DNA from: a virus
DNA: 47,647 nt
Strand: one strand, 5' to 3'
Virus record (IMG/VR): IMGVR_UViG_3300046642_000522
Coordinates: 1 to 47,647 of that record
The notes beneath the pieces are model-generated. The model ran no database searches and was not told where the DNA came from. It saw only the letters and a list, made by a program, of their open reading frames with translations. Shown piece after piece: positions 37,435-45,187 of the stretch (positions are counted from its first letter, which is position 1; each line of letters opens with the position of its first letter). The translations under genes and the position numbers were made by a program.

Positions 37435-37923
37435 CTAGGTCAATGCGCCGGTCGTCGTGATGGTCACGAACAGGCCGGTCCCAGCGGTGCCGGAGCCGAT
37501 CTGATCGATATCCACCGTGATGCGGTCTCCGGCTGTCAGTGCCACGATATCAGGCAGCGTGGTCGAACTGGCGTGCGCCGAGGTCGCAATCGTCGGCCGG
37601 TTGCCCTGCGTCGTGAACACCGTGGTGCCGTTCTGATTGACATCAATGATGAAACTCGACGTCGTCGGAGCCGTCTCCAGATAGGCGCGGATGTCGACGA
37701 TCGTCTCGTTCTTACCAATCAGAAACGCGAGCTTCTCTACTCCGGTCGTCTGCGCACCGGCAATGTAGAAGCAGTGGTCAATCTGGCCCGAGACAAGGCC
37801 GCCGGCATTGGCAGCAAGTGCCGCTGCAGGAACGGTCCCGTCCTTGATCTGTGCGCCGTCGAACTTCACGCCAAGGATGAGTTCATCCAGGTTCGTGACC
37901 CTCGACGTCTGTGGTGTCGTCAT
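37435..37923 (-). CDS. Head-module structural protein (jelly-roll-like)
   Basis: 162 residues. After an N-terminal arm (ELILGVKFDGAQIKDGTVPA) residues 55-160 read VEKLAFLIGKNETIVDIRAY, SSFIIDVNQNGTTVFTTQGN and DRITVDIDQIGSGTAGTGLF, the pattern of small jelly-roll modules found on phage heads and fibres. Placed right after the major capsid gene; probably decorates the particle. Confidence 0.65.
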   Translation of the reverse strand: MTTPQTSRVTNLDELILGVKFDGAQIKDGTVPAAALAANAGGLVSGQIDHCFYIAGAQTTGVEKLAFLIGKNETIVDIRAYLETAPTTSSFIIDVNQNGTTVFTTQGNRPTIATSAHASSTTLPDIVALTAGDRITVDIDQIGSGTAGTGLFVTITTTGALT

Positions 37924-37948
37924 GAAGCCTCCTCCTTACGAGTGGCCG

Positions 37949-39175
37949 CTATGCGTTGACGTTGAGGGTCTTGACGGCGAACTGATCGAAGACGTCGTAG
38001 CCCTCAACCTCTGAGAGGGTGATGACCTGCGTCTGCCGCTTGATCCACTTATCGACTTCGCTGATCTCGCTGCCGATTTCGACCACACGCTCAATCGCCC
38101 ACTGGCGGTCGAACCCGATGATCTTGAGCGACGGCGCCGCAGTGGTATGGCCGACGCGAACACTATCAGCCAAGCCAGGATTGATTGGAGCAAATGAGCC
38201 GTAGGTGCTTGCCGGCAGGAATGCCAGCGGGATATTGGCGCTGCCAGCGTTCAGAAGCTCCAACTGCAGGTAGACGTCATCCTGGACGATGGCATGGGTG
38301 ATGCTGTACGGATTGACGAACTTCAGCTTGAACGCGAGCCAGGCCTTGAGGGTCAAGGTGCCCGCAGTCGCGCCAGTATCGAGCGCGGTCAAGTTGTAAT
38401 TCGTCGCGGCCGTATTGGCGTTGCCGTCACCGTTCAGCATGATGTCGAGAATGGCGGCCAGCTTATTGATCTCGGTCCGAAGGGCGATACGTGCCAGGTG
38501 GAGCGCCACGAGGTCGATTCGGCGGCGCCGCATCTCTTCGTAGGTGAGCTCAATGGCCCTGCCGTATTTCTTCAGCCTGATGGTGTGGTCACCGCCGGTC
38601 AGCTTCGCCGTCGGGAGATCGGTTCCTTCAGGAACGCGGACCAGTGTCTCCTGGTCTGCCGCGTCCGTCAGGTAGAAGGCTCGGTAGTCCTGGCCTTCAA
38701 TCGGGCTCGTGATGGCGATCACTTCGCTGATCGGGATGGCCGGCTGAAGCTGGAAGTATCGCGCCTGCGCCGCGTCGACGTAGGGGCGCATGACGGACCC
38801 TGGCGGGAACTGGTCAGACGTGTATATGGCGCGTTGACCGCCATACTTCACACGCCGAGCGACCCGTGCTGCCCATTCAGGGACCATAGCGCGAGCGTTG
38901 GGGTCTTTCTCGAAGGCTTCGTAGGGGGAAGCCCACCGGCCGCTCTCATAGTCCGGGTTCTGGATGATGCCAGCAACCCGCATCATGCGGCTGAAGGCGT
39001 CGAGCCCGTCTTCGGTCGGGTCTTCGTCCTCGAGGAAGGCCGAGAGGCTCTGGCCGGAGTTATACGCCTCGCGATACAGACGGCCGTCGTGCATTCGCTC
39101 GAACAGGTCGCCGACACTCGTGCGCATTGCATCGAGTGGCCCGGCCCGGTGCTGGTCTTCTCTTAGAGCTACCAC
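37949..39175 (-). CDS. Major capsid protein (HK97 fold)
   Basis: 408 residues. Signature stretches include DYRAFYLTDAADQETLVRVP then TAKLTGGDHTIRLKKYGRAI (spine/E-loop region), YEEMRRRRIDLVALHLARIA, and a C-terminal domain with PSLKIIGFDRQWAIERVVEI. Preceded by the prohead protease and decoration genes and of standard length. Forms the icosahedral shell; the first 100 residues may be a delta-domain scaffold removed by the protease. Confidence 0.85.
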   Translation of the reverse strand: MVALREDQHRAGPLDAMRTSVGDLFERMHDGRLYREAYNSGQSLSAFLEDEDPTEDGLDAFSRMMRVAGIIQNPDYESGRWASPYEAFEKDPNARAMVPEWAARVARRVKYGGQRAIYTSDQFPPGSVMRPYVDAAQARYFQLQPAIPISEVIAITSPIEGQDYRAFYLTDAADQETLVRVPEGTDLPTAKLTGGDHTIRLKKYGRAIELTYEEMRRRRIDLVALHLARIALRTEINKLAAILDIMLNGDGNANTAATNYNLTALDTGATAGTLTLKAWLAFKLKFVNPYSITHAIVQDDVYLQLELLNAGSANIPLAFLPASTYGSFAPINPGLADSVRVGHTTAAPSLKIIGFDRQWAIERVVEIGSEISEVDKWIKRQTQVITLSEVEGYDVFDQFAVKTLNVNA

Positions 39176-39218
39176 TATGTTCTCCCTTCAGGCCGTTAGG
39201 CCATTCGATTCGCCTGCT

Positions 39219-39647
39219 TTAGTCGAGGTCGACGATAACGGCAGTCGTGTCGTCGTTATCAACGATGCGGCCGCGGCACAGGCCAAGTTCTCCAGCCGTG
39301 CCGGTCGCAACCTCGCGGATATACCCACGGGCAGATGACAGCAGCGCTCCGACGATGGCCTTACCAAACGTAAGACTTGCGCCGGTCCCTGCGGGCAGTT
39401 TCGTGTAGCCGCCCGTCTGGACGCTGCAGAACCCATCAGCCTCCACGGACTGCAGCCGGCCATAGACGGCTTTCCCGTCTTCAGCCAGTGCGACCGTTCG
39501 GTCGTCGACCAATTCCACGGCCAGGTCAACCATGGCGCTTCCACGAGCCAGCGTTGCATCGTAGGTGATGGTGCTGGCGTCGATGGTGGACGGTGTGTAT
39601 TCGGCGTGCATTTCGCCGTAGTCGATGACAGCTCTCGGATCAGACAT
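39219..39647 (-). CDS. Head decoration protein (DUF2190-like)
   Basis: 142 residues, strand- and turn-rich: ARGSAMVDLAVELVDDRTVA, GASLTFGKAIVGALLSSARG, then CRGRIVDNDDTTAVIVDLD. Gene between protease and capsid genes and overall pattern agree with capsid cement proteins that trimerise on the shell. Confidence 0.65.
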   Translation of the reverse strand: MSDPRAVIDYGEMHAEYTPSTIDASTITYDATLARGSAMVDLAVELVDDRTVALAEDGKAVYGRLQSVEADGFCSVQTGGYTKLPAGTGASLTFGKAIVGALLSSARGYIREVATGTAGELGLCRGRIVDNDDTTAVIVDLD

Positions 39648-39672
39648 TTCTCGTTACCTCCTCTTATTCCAG

Positions 39673-41274
39673 TTAGACCCGGTAGGCGAAGTCGGGCACG
39701 GTCCGCTTCTTCGGTGGCTCGCCTTCCTGCCGAAGCTCAGTCTGCCTGCCGCCGAGTGCAGTGCCGTTCCCCTTCAGGAAGGCATTGGCGGCAGTGCGCC
39801 AGTCATCCCGCATCTGCTTGATGACCGGAATTGTCGAAGCCTCGAGCACCGCCCGATAGGTCTCGGCCTTGAAGTCGTTGCCGTGCGCTCGCACGCCCTC
39901 TTCAATAGCCTCGTCGATCAGGTCGGACCGATAGGCTCGGCCATCGTCTGCCAGCGGACGAAGTCGCGTCAGATCGTTACCCATGGCGCGAATCGCGGCC
40001 ACAGGCTCGAGCGTGGCGTAATCTCCACCGGCCTCGCTGATGACAGTTCGGATGGCATCTTCGGGAATCCCGACGACAACCGAACCTGCTGTTACGGCTT
40101 CCTGCCGCTCATCCATATCCCCCATCTCCTTCACCTCCTCAGTGGTGTCGACTCCGGCGAAGCGACGGGGGGCAAGGGCCGGCAGTCGGACGCGATAGCG
40201 ATTCGCCATGAACCGCAACGACGTGGGCCCGAGGCGCTCCAATAGCTCCTCGTGAGCCTTGAGAATCATGGCGCCCGGTGTGGCACCGTCGTAGACGCAA
40301 CTTGTTTCGGAGAGCCTGGCGTCATGAATCCACCCGAAGGCAGCCTCGCCATCGGCTCCGTTCGCAAGGCTGTAGACACCGCCGAACATGACGGCGATGT
40401 GCTCGCAGTGGTCAAACATGCCAGTGGATTCGTGCCCACACTCTGAGCAGCGAATCGAGCCGCCATAGAACCCGACCGAAACGTCGCGGACGATACCGGA
40501 GCGCATGCCGCGGATGAGGTCGTTCGTGTTGACGCCATTGAGGGTCAGGTCGGGAATCGTATAGAAGGTCGCATCGGTGCGCTTGCCGCCCTGGCTGCGC
40601 CCATCGTGATACTGGCCGTCGATGCTCTGGCCGAACCCGAGCTCGCGGTGGTTGTGGCTGTTCTGGAAGCTAACTCCAGTCCTGGCATCCTCGGCGAAGT
40701 TCCGGAGCGTTGAGTCGTGCATCTGCGTGTCATAGGTGTCGCGATGCTGATTGCTGATTTCCGCTCGCCAGATGTACGGCGGTGAATCCTCGAAGATTGA
40801 TGGGTCCGGCGCCCTGCTCATCGCCATGGCGGTCATCTCGGGCGACTGGTTCATCCCGCGCACGTAGGCGGGAATGGCCATGCGGACTTCTTCGGACTCT
40901 TCGAAGGATTCGCTGATAGCAGATTTGCCACCACCTTCGCCGAACTTGCTCTGGTAGGACTTCATATGTCCCATTGCGGTGTCCTTCTGCGCCTGGCTAG
41001 GGCCATTGGTATCCGGGATACGGCGCACGCAGGCGTCGACGCCGCCCTTGCGGGCCTTGAGCGTGCCGCCCGTGACCTGTGCAAAGGCATCCTTGTAGGA
41101 ACCGCGCAGCTTCGGCGCCGCGGAGTCCTGGAAGTTGAACCCGCGCTTGGCTTTCGCCGGGTCGAAGTCGGTGCCGCCGGCCCACTCGAAGATGCTGTTC
41201 TCAGCAGCGCCGCCGTCCCATCCGTCTCCATTGTCGAGAGGCAACCCTTGGTCGCCCGTTACTGTCCAGGCCAT
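39673..41274 (-). CDS. Prohead protease / capsid maturation protein with long C-terminus
   Basis: 533 residues. The N-terminal part (1-115) is the WdG/FNF module that often precedes phage proteases (GFNFQDSAAPKLRGSYKDAF). The protease domain (about 130-370) has FQNSHNHRELGFGQSIDG with the catalytic-type His, TFYTIPDLTLNGVNTNDLIR and SGIVRDVSVGFYGGSIRCSE; a Cys pair (CSECGHE) and later HCEH may bind zinc. The C-terminal 150 residues are helical and could serve as scaffold. Cleaves scaffold and capsid arms during head maturation. Confidence 0.75.
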   Translation of the reverse strand: MAWTVTGDQGLPLDNGDGWDGGAAENSIFEWAGGTDFDPAKAKRGFNFQDSAAPKLRGSYKDAFAQVTGGTLKARKGGVDACVRRIPDTNGPSQAQKDTAMGHMKSYQSKFGEGGGKSAISESFEESEEVRMAIPAYVRGMNQSPEMTAMAMSRAPDPSIFEDSPPYIWRAEISNQHRDTYDTQMHDSTLRNFAEDARTGVSFQNSHNHRELGFGQSIDGQYHDGRSQGGKRTDATFYTIPDLTLNGVNTNDLIRGMRSGIVRDVSVGFYGGSIRCSECGHESTGMFDHCEHIAVMFGGVYSLANGADGEAAFGWIHDARLSETSCVYDGATPGAMILKAHEELLERLGPTSLRFMANRYRVRLPALAPRRFAGVDTTEEVKEMGDMDERQEAVTAGSVVVGIPEDAIRTVISEAGGDYATLEPVAAIRAMGNDLTRLRPLADDGRAYRSDLIDEAIEEGVRAHGNDFKAETYRAVLEASTIPVIKQMRDDWRTAANAFLKGNGTALGGRQTELRQEGEPPKKRTVPDFAYRV

Positions 41275-41276
41275 GG

Positions 41277-41759
41277 CTATACCTCCCGTCCCCAGACGAT
41301 CCCGCTGACCGAGCCTGATGCGGTCACGTCCAGCTGGAGCGTGTCGTTATTTGCCCCTGGCGCAATGCCGCCACCGAGATTCGGGCCCGCGATGCCGATG
41401 AGTGCAGCCATGGTCGGCGTGCGGGCAAACTCTGTATGGCTGCTGCCGTACTTCAGAATCACGGAGCCGGCGACGGTCAGCGAAAACTGCCAGCCCATGA
41501 TGACGAACTTCTTGCCCGATGTCGGCGTCCAGATAGCAGCAGACGGTGTGTTCGCGGTGACGGCCAGGGCTGCAATCGTCTTCAGCACCGTCGGAGTCGC
41601 CTGCGCCACGGTAGCGTCCAGCGCGAGGTTGGTCGGCGAGAGCGTCACGCTGCCGATGGTCGCGCCGTTGTACTCGCTGTAGGTGCCATCTCCGTTGTCA
41701 TGGAGAAGGACGCGGAAGTTGCCGTCAATGTCAGTGCGGCGAACCGAGATATCAGCCAT
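41277..41759 (-). CDS. Probable virion decoration protein
   Basis: 160 residues from ATG 41759 with GGAG 8 bases upstream, overlapping the previous gene. Strand-rich with TPTSGKKFVIMGWQFSLTVA, ILKYGSSHTEFARTPTMAAL and a C-terminal NDTLQLDVTASGSVSGIVWG, which resembles jelly-roll head-fibre or tail accessory modules. Located between portal and protease genes. Confidence 0.6.
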   Translation of the reverse strand: MADISVRRTDIDGNFRVLLHDNGDGTYSEYNGATIGSVTLSPTNLALDATVAQATPTVLKTIAALAVTANTPSAAIWTPTSGKKFVIMGWQFSLTVAGSVILKYGSSHTEFARTPTMAALIGIAGPNLGGGIAPGANNDTLQLDVTASGSVSGIVWGREV

Positions 41760-42093
41760 GCGGCTGCTCCTGTTGAGTCCCAAATGGCGCACCGAGCTTC
41801 TCGAGCTCTCGCGCATCCTCGAAAGCCTGGAGGTAGTTGGTATAGATGACAAGGAAATCAGCGAGGTCGAGCCACGGCAGCTTCGCCCATTCCGTCGGCG
41901 GCAGACGGTGTCGCATCACGTATAGCTGCGCATCAACGAGCTGGCCGTGGGCCGCGGCGATGGCGACGTTATCGGACTGTGGCTGCTGAGACAGCTCGAC
42001 GTAGTTATGGAGGGCATTCGCCAGGTCGCCGTAGTCGATAAGTTCGGCGATCTTGGCCGCTCTGGTATGGAACTGGAAGCTAGATAGGTTCAC
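41752..42093 (-). CDS. Hypothetical head-module protein
   Basis: 113 residues from GTG 42093, where AGGAG has ideal 5-base spacing; the frame is open far upstream but that part is shadow of the zinc-ribbon gene. Helical throughout (HTRAAKIAELIDYGDLANAL, WLDLADFLVIYTNYLQAFED). It resembles small accessory proteins between portal and protease genes; no family recognised. Confidence 0.65.
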   Translation of the reverse strand: MNLSSFQFHTRAAKIAELIDYGDLANALHNYVELSQQPQSDNVAIAAAHGQLVDAQLYVMRHRLPPTEWAKLPWLDLADFLVIYTNYLQAFEDARELEKLGAPFGTQQEQPHG

Positions 42094-42277
42094 CACGTCT
42101 CCTATCGTCGTCACGCGATCGGCGCAAGTCGCCTTCTGTAGGCCTTGCGGTCTTGCCGGGCCTACGTGCTGGCCCCTTGAATGACAGCTCGGTGCCGCAG
42201 ATACGGCAGAAACGGTCGGCTCCTGTGGGGACAGTCGATCCACAATTGCTGCAGGTAGTCGGGGATGCTGCACTCAT
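42080..42277 (-). CDS. Small zinc-ribbon protein
   Basis: 65 residues; ATG 42277 overlaps the portal stop as ATGA. TTCSNCGSTVPTGADRFCRI then CGTEL is a complete double-CxxC zinc ribbon, followed by a very basic tail (RRPGKTARPTEGDLRRSRDD then DRRRGEP). A nucleic-acid contact is likely; role in packaging or regulation is open. Confidence 0.75.
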   Translation of the reverse strand: MSAASPTTCSNCGSTVPTGADRFCRICGTELSFKGPARRPGKTARPTEGDLRRSRDDDRRRGEPI

Positions 42278-43824
42278 CGCGTACCGACCAGTGAAACGAT
42301 GTTGCCGCCGTCTCCGATGGGTTCTGAATTGCCGGTGCTCGGCTCCTCGTTCGGCGGCAGGCCACCACCGCCTTCGCCCACCGCTGGCTGGTCGGTGACC
42401 GGATAAACGCGAGGCTCCGGCTGATCGGGAGGATGACCAACGGACTTCATCGAAGCCTCCTCCTGGCTGGTGTAGCCTCGGTCGTACTCCATCGCGTTAT
42501 TCTGCAGCTTGAGCCCACGCGCCTGCTCGTCCCTGAGCGCCTGCGTGGCCCGCAGCTGACCGAACGTGGTGACGACCTTGGCCTGAATGCCCTGGGCCCG
42601 AAGCGCCAGTTGCTTCTGGGCGCTGATCATGGCCGCGGCGAGCTTTTGCAGCGATGCCAAGCCGGAGACCTGAATCTCCCACTGCCGGTTTGCGTTGGCT
42701 TCGCTCGACCCGTCGGTGAGCGCCATCATGATCGGCATGCTCTTGATCGCACGAACGGACTGCCGCTCGAGCACCTCGATGATGGAAGAGATGCCGCCAA
42801 TGGAGCGGGCGTCGACGGTGCCGACGGGGCCACTCACCTCGATGGCGTCCATGTGGATATAGGCGTCATCGGGCTCGAGCTGCGCGTACTTGGCCGCAAT
42901 CTCCTTCATGGTCAGGTCGATCCATTCCTTCGACTTGGCCGGAGACATGCGCACCTCGGCGGGCATCAGGCCCATAAGCGCCTGGAGGTTGACCGTAATG
43001 GAGATGCGGGGGTAGCCCTGCTGGCCGATGACGCGGCGCATGTCGTGCAGCAGCGTGAGCAGGAACAGCGTTGGGAAGAGCGCCGGGCCCAACATTGGCC
43101 GGCCGTAGGGAACACCCGGCATCGGATCGATTGGCACATAGCGAATCGTCGGCCTGGCCATTGGCACAAAGCCGCCAAACTCAACCGTCTGGTTCGACAG
43201 AGGATATTGGAACTGACCCAGCACCCAGACCGGACCGCGAATGGGGTCGTACTCGCGCTTGAACCGGAAGGTGGACGGGTCGGGCGTCACGTAGTCGATT
43301 GGCAGACGGCCATTGGCATCGAGCACGAGCTCTGAGCACATGGCGCCGCGCATGAATGCCTGAATGAAGTGCTCGTTCCAGACGCGGTCCGGCGAGCCGT
43401 ACATATTGCCGAGATGTTGGTCGAAGGCGTCGAGCGCTCGCTGTGCCTCTGGGTGCGGCTCGTTGGTATCGACGACGAACGCCTGCGAGGTGACGGACGG
43501 ATTGCACATCCTGGTCAAGTCCCAGAGCGCCTTCGAGCAGTCCGGGCTCAGGTCGACCAGCCAGTCGAGGATTTGATTGATGGGAAAGCGGCGCAGCGTC
43601 TGCTCGTCGGCGCGAAAGAACTCCCAGGCCCCCTCCGCATTGGATGGCGGCAGGATGATGGGCAGCGTCGGCATTTGCTGCGGGAAGTCGCGAGAGAGTC
43701 GTCCGGGAGACAGGACGGTAAGAACGCCCGCTGATTCGGCCAGCTCGAGAGCCAGTTGCGGTGTCGGTGTAGGATTTGCGGTCGCCCGCTCGTCCTCGGC
43801 AGGCGCTGTGCGCTTACGCGGCAA
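42274..43824 (-). CDS. Portal protein
   Basis: 516 residues from TTG 43824. It contains DLSPDCSKALWDLTRMCNPS, GSPDRVWNEHFIQAFMRGAM, PVWVLGQFQYPLSN, the long helix region RQSVRAIKSMPIMMALTDGS, and a Gly/Pro/Ser-rich C-terminus, matching siphoviral portals. Forms the dodecameric ring at one capsid vertex for DNA entry and exit. The TTG start has no ribosome site within the usual distance but sits 7 bases after a perfect hairpin (see the leader entry). Confidence 0.88.
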   Translation of the reverse strand: MPRKRTAPAEDERATANPTPTPQLALELAESAGVLTVLSPGRLSRDFPQQMPTLPIILPPSNAEGAWEFFRADEQTLRRFPINQILDWLVDLSPDCSKALWDLTRMCNPSVTSQAFVVDTNEPHPEAQRALDAFDQHLGNMYGSPDRVWNEHFIQAFMRGAMCSELVLDANGRLPIDYVTPDPSTFRFKREYDPIRGPVWVLGQFQYPLSNQTVEFGGFVPMARPTIRYVPIDPMPGVPYGRPMLGPALFPTLFLLTLLHDMRRVIGQQGYPRISITVNLQALMGLMPAEVRMSPAKSKEWIDLTMKEIAAKYAQLEPDDAYIHMDAIEVSGPVGTVDARSIGGISSIIEVLERQSVRAIKSMPIMMALTDGSSEANANRQWEIQVSGLASLQKLAAAMISAQKQLALRAQGIQAKVVTTFGQLRATQALRDEQARGLKLQNNAMEYDRGYTSQEEASMKSVGHPPDQPEPRVYPVTDQPAVGEGGGGLPPNEEPSTGNSEPIGDGGNIVSLVGTR

Positions 43825-43921
43825 CGATTATCCGTTGGCGCTCCCAACGGAAATTGGGGAGCTTGGTTAGCGCAGCGCTGGCGTCCAGACGCACGCCGAA
43901 GGGGTTAGCGGCCTGATTGCA
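43825..43921 (-). promoter_or_regulatory. Structured 5' leader of the portal gene with competing hairpins
   Basis: In the minus-strand RNA a stem CCGUUGG-GAGCG-CCAACGG (43832..43850, perfect 7-bp arms) ends 7 bases before the start codon. An alternative stem GCUCCC(C)AA ... UUGGGAGC (43840..43862) uses the same bases and cannot form at the same time. A further GGCGU...ACGCC and AGCGC/GCGCU pairing lies upstream. It is a candidate cis-acting switch. Confidence 0.45.
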
Positions 43922-43949
43922 ACTATACAGTGCATCCGCGTACTGTCGA
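43922..43949 (-). promoter_or_regulatory. Candidate sigma70-type promoter for the portal operon
   Basis: Minus-strand TCGACA (43949..43944) and TATAGT (43927..43922) each match five of six consensus bases with a 16-bp spacer. A transcript would begin near 43915 and have a leader of about 90 bases. It is the best-matching promoter in the window. Confidence 0.6.
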
Positions 43950-43959
43950 TAGCGCGAAG

Positions 43960-44115
43960 CTAGGGGATGGGCAGCGCCGTCGCTGCGAAGAACGCCAGGC
44001 CGAGATAGAGCAACGCGGCCACCACTTGCGGTGGAACACCCTGCCCAACGATGACGAGGAGAAAGTCAACGGCGAAGCAGACAATCGCAACGATGGCAAA
44101 GATGACTCGGAACAT
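43960..44115 (-). CDS. Small two-span membrane protein
   Basis: 51 residues. ATG 44115 has GAGG 6 bases upstream, within the end of the preceding gene. It consists of two hydrophobic segments (FRVIFAIVAIVCFAVDFLLV and VVAALLYLGLAFFAATAL) joined by IVGQGVPPQ, with nearly no tails. Such a hairpin is compatible with a class II holin-like or exclusion protein, but it sits beside the portal gene, far from the endolysin. Confidence 0.6.
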   Translation of the reverse strand: MFRVIFAIVAIVCFAVDFLLVIVGQGVPPQVVAALLYLGLAFFAATALPIP

Positions 44116-44116
44116 G

Positions 44117-44344
44117 CTATTCCTCAACTTCCTTTAGGTCTGCAGGGTCGACCGCCATGGCATCGACATGCGTCATTCCCTGAAAGACCTGAAGCCGTCC
44201 ACACTTGGTACAGACACAGGTTGTGGACGGCTCATCGGGAAAGACGGACACCTCGCTCACGGCCTTACCCGCGCCGATAGCAGGGTCGAGCGTCCAGAGG
44301 CGCTTGAGGACGCCATCACAGTAGCTACAGCGGAGCTCTTCCAT
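44117..44344 (-). CDS. Small zinc-ribbon protein
   Basis: 75 residues from ATG 44344 with GGAG 6 bases upstream. ELRCSYCDGVLKRLW at the N-terminus and TCVCTKCGRLQVFQG further on form a CxxC...CxxC ribbon. The tail is acidic (DPADLKEVEE). Function unknown; lies in a cluster of small genes between terminase and portal. Confidence 0.7.
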   Translation of the reverse strand: MEELRCSYCDGVLKRLWTLDPAIGAGKAVSEVSVFPDEPSTTCVCTKCGRLQVFQGMTHVDAMAVDPADLKEVEE

Positions 44345-44404
44345 ACTCGACTCCGCAATCAACACTAGCAGACAGACGTTCATCGATCAGTCGAATTTCG
44401 CTGT

Positions 44405-44596
44405 TCAGGGACGAACAAATGTTGGCGGCAGCATGACTAAGCCACCTTCAACCATAGCCGGAGCAATTACATGCCATAAACCGTCGGCGCCGAGGGCATA
44501 CCGATACTTGCAATAGTCGCAGAGGTTACCGGCTGCACTTCGCGCAAAGGATTGGCCACAGCAGTCACAAGTTCGTTGTCTTAGTGCTGGTTCCAT
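44405..44596 (-). CDS. Small zinc-finger protein
   Basis: 63 residues. RTCDCCGQSFARSAAGNLCD then YCKYRYALG gives CxxC and CxxC, a compact treble-clef-like finger, followed by a hydrophobic C-terminus (VIAPAMVEGGLVMLPPTF). Weak ribosome site; starts 2 bases after the preceding stop codon begins. Function unknown. No gene is seen in 44345..44404. Confidence 0.6.
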   Translation of the reverse strand: MEPALRQRTCDCCGQSFARSAAGNLCDYCKYRYALGADGLWHVIAPAMVEGGLVMLPPTFVRP

Positions 44597-44597
44597 C

Positions 44598-44810
44598 TCA
44601 GTCTAGACGGGCGTCAGCGGAATCACGGCGAAGCCGAATATCATCGAGCACGAGCTTTGTATTCGCTCGAATATCGCGCAGTGTCCTGCATCCAGGATCA
44701 GAACACTCGTGGATCGCTAACCCTTCTTCGACCCATCCAGCCCATTTGAGCAACGCATCCCGCTCAGCGCGAATCTGCTCTATTGGCTCTACTGGTTCTA
44801 CAGCGCTCAT
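44598..44810 (-). CDS. Small helical protein
   Basis: 70 residues; ATG 44810 overlaps the previous stop as ATGA. Two helices (EPIEQIRAERDALLKWAGWV, TLRDIRANTKLVLDDIRLRR) flank a CSDPGC pair. It resembles the small helical accessory proteins at the left end (118..483, 566..916) in style only. Confidence 0.65.
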   Translation of the reverse strand: MSAVEPVEPIEQIRAERDALLKWAGWVEEGLAIHECSDPGCRTLRDIRANTKLVLDDIRLRRDSADARLD

Positions 44811-45187
44811 AACTGCGTGTCCATTTCGACCACACTAGCAGACGAGCTTTGCCGTCTGGATATCGTTTCACTGGCCAAGGTCTCAAGCGGTCCAGACATG
44901 AGCTCCTCGAGCGCCTCGGCCCAACCAACATTTACCTCCACGCCTGTCGAGCTATACAGACGCACAAAGACGGGAACTCCTCCGCTATCGACCTTCCCAA
45001 CCTGTATGTAGTTCCAGTGGCGATCCACCAGAACATCGTCAACCTCGGCGACCCAATCGTTCCCCAGATGGACGCAGCGGGCCACCTTCAGAACGAAGAA
45101 CCGGTGCAGGCACTCAAGCCTCTGATTTGGCTGCCTGTTCAGGATCGACGGGCCCCACTCGTGGTCGGTCCACTGTTCCGTTACCAT
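44807..45187 (-). CDS. Hypothetical protein downstream of the large terminase
   Basis: 126 residues; ATG 45187 overlaps the end of terL by 7 bases. Mixed alpha/beta: CLHRFFVLKVARCVHLGNDW, RHWNYIQVGKVDSGGVPVFV. No family recognised. Coupling to terL hints at a packaging or head role. Confidence 0.65.
   Translation of the reverse strand: MVTEQWTDHEWGPSILNRQPNQRLECLHRFFVLKVARCVHLGNDWVAEVDDVLVDRHWNYIQVGKVDSGGVPVFVRLYSSTGVEVNVGWAEALEELMSGPLETLASETISRRQSSSASVVEMDTQL

Noticed and set aside
38294-39166. Plus-strand frame of 290 codons opposite the major capsid gene
   Set aside because: The minus-strand capsid frame has strong motifs and correct gene order; the plus frame has no recognisable motif and no ribosome site. 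The same holds for plus frames at 33187..34092 and 42433..43335.
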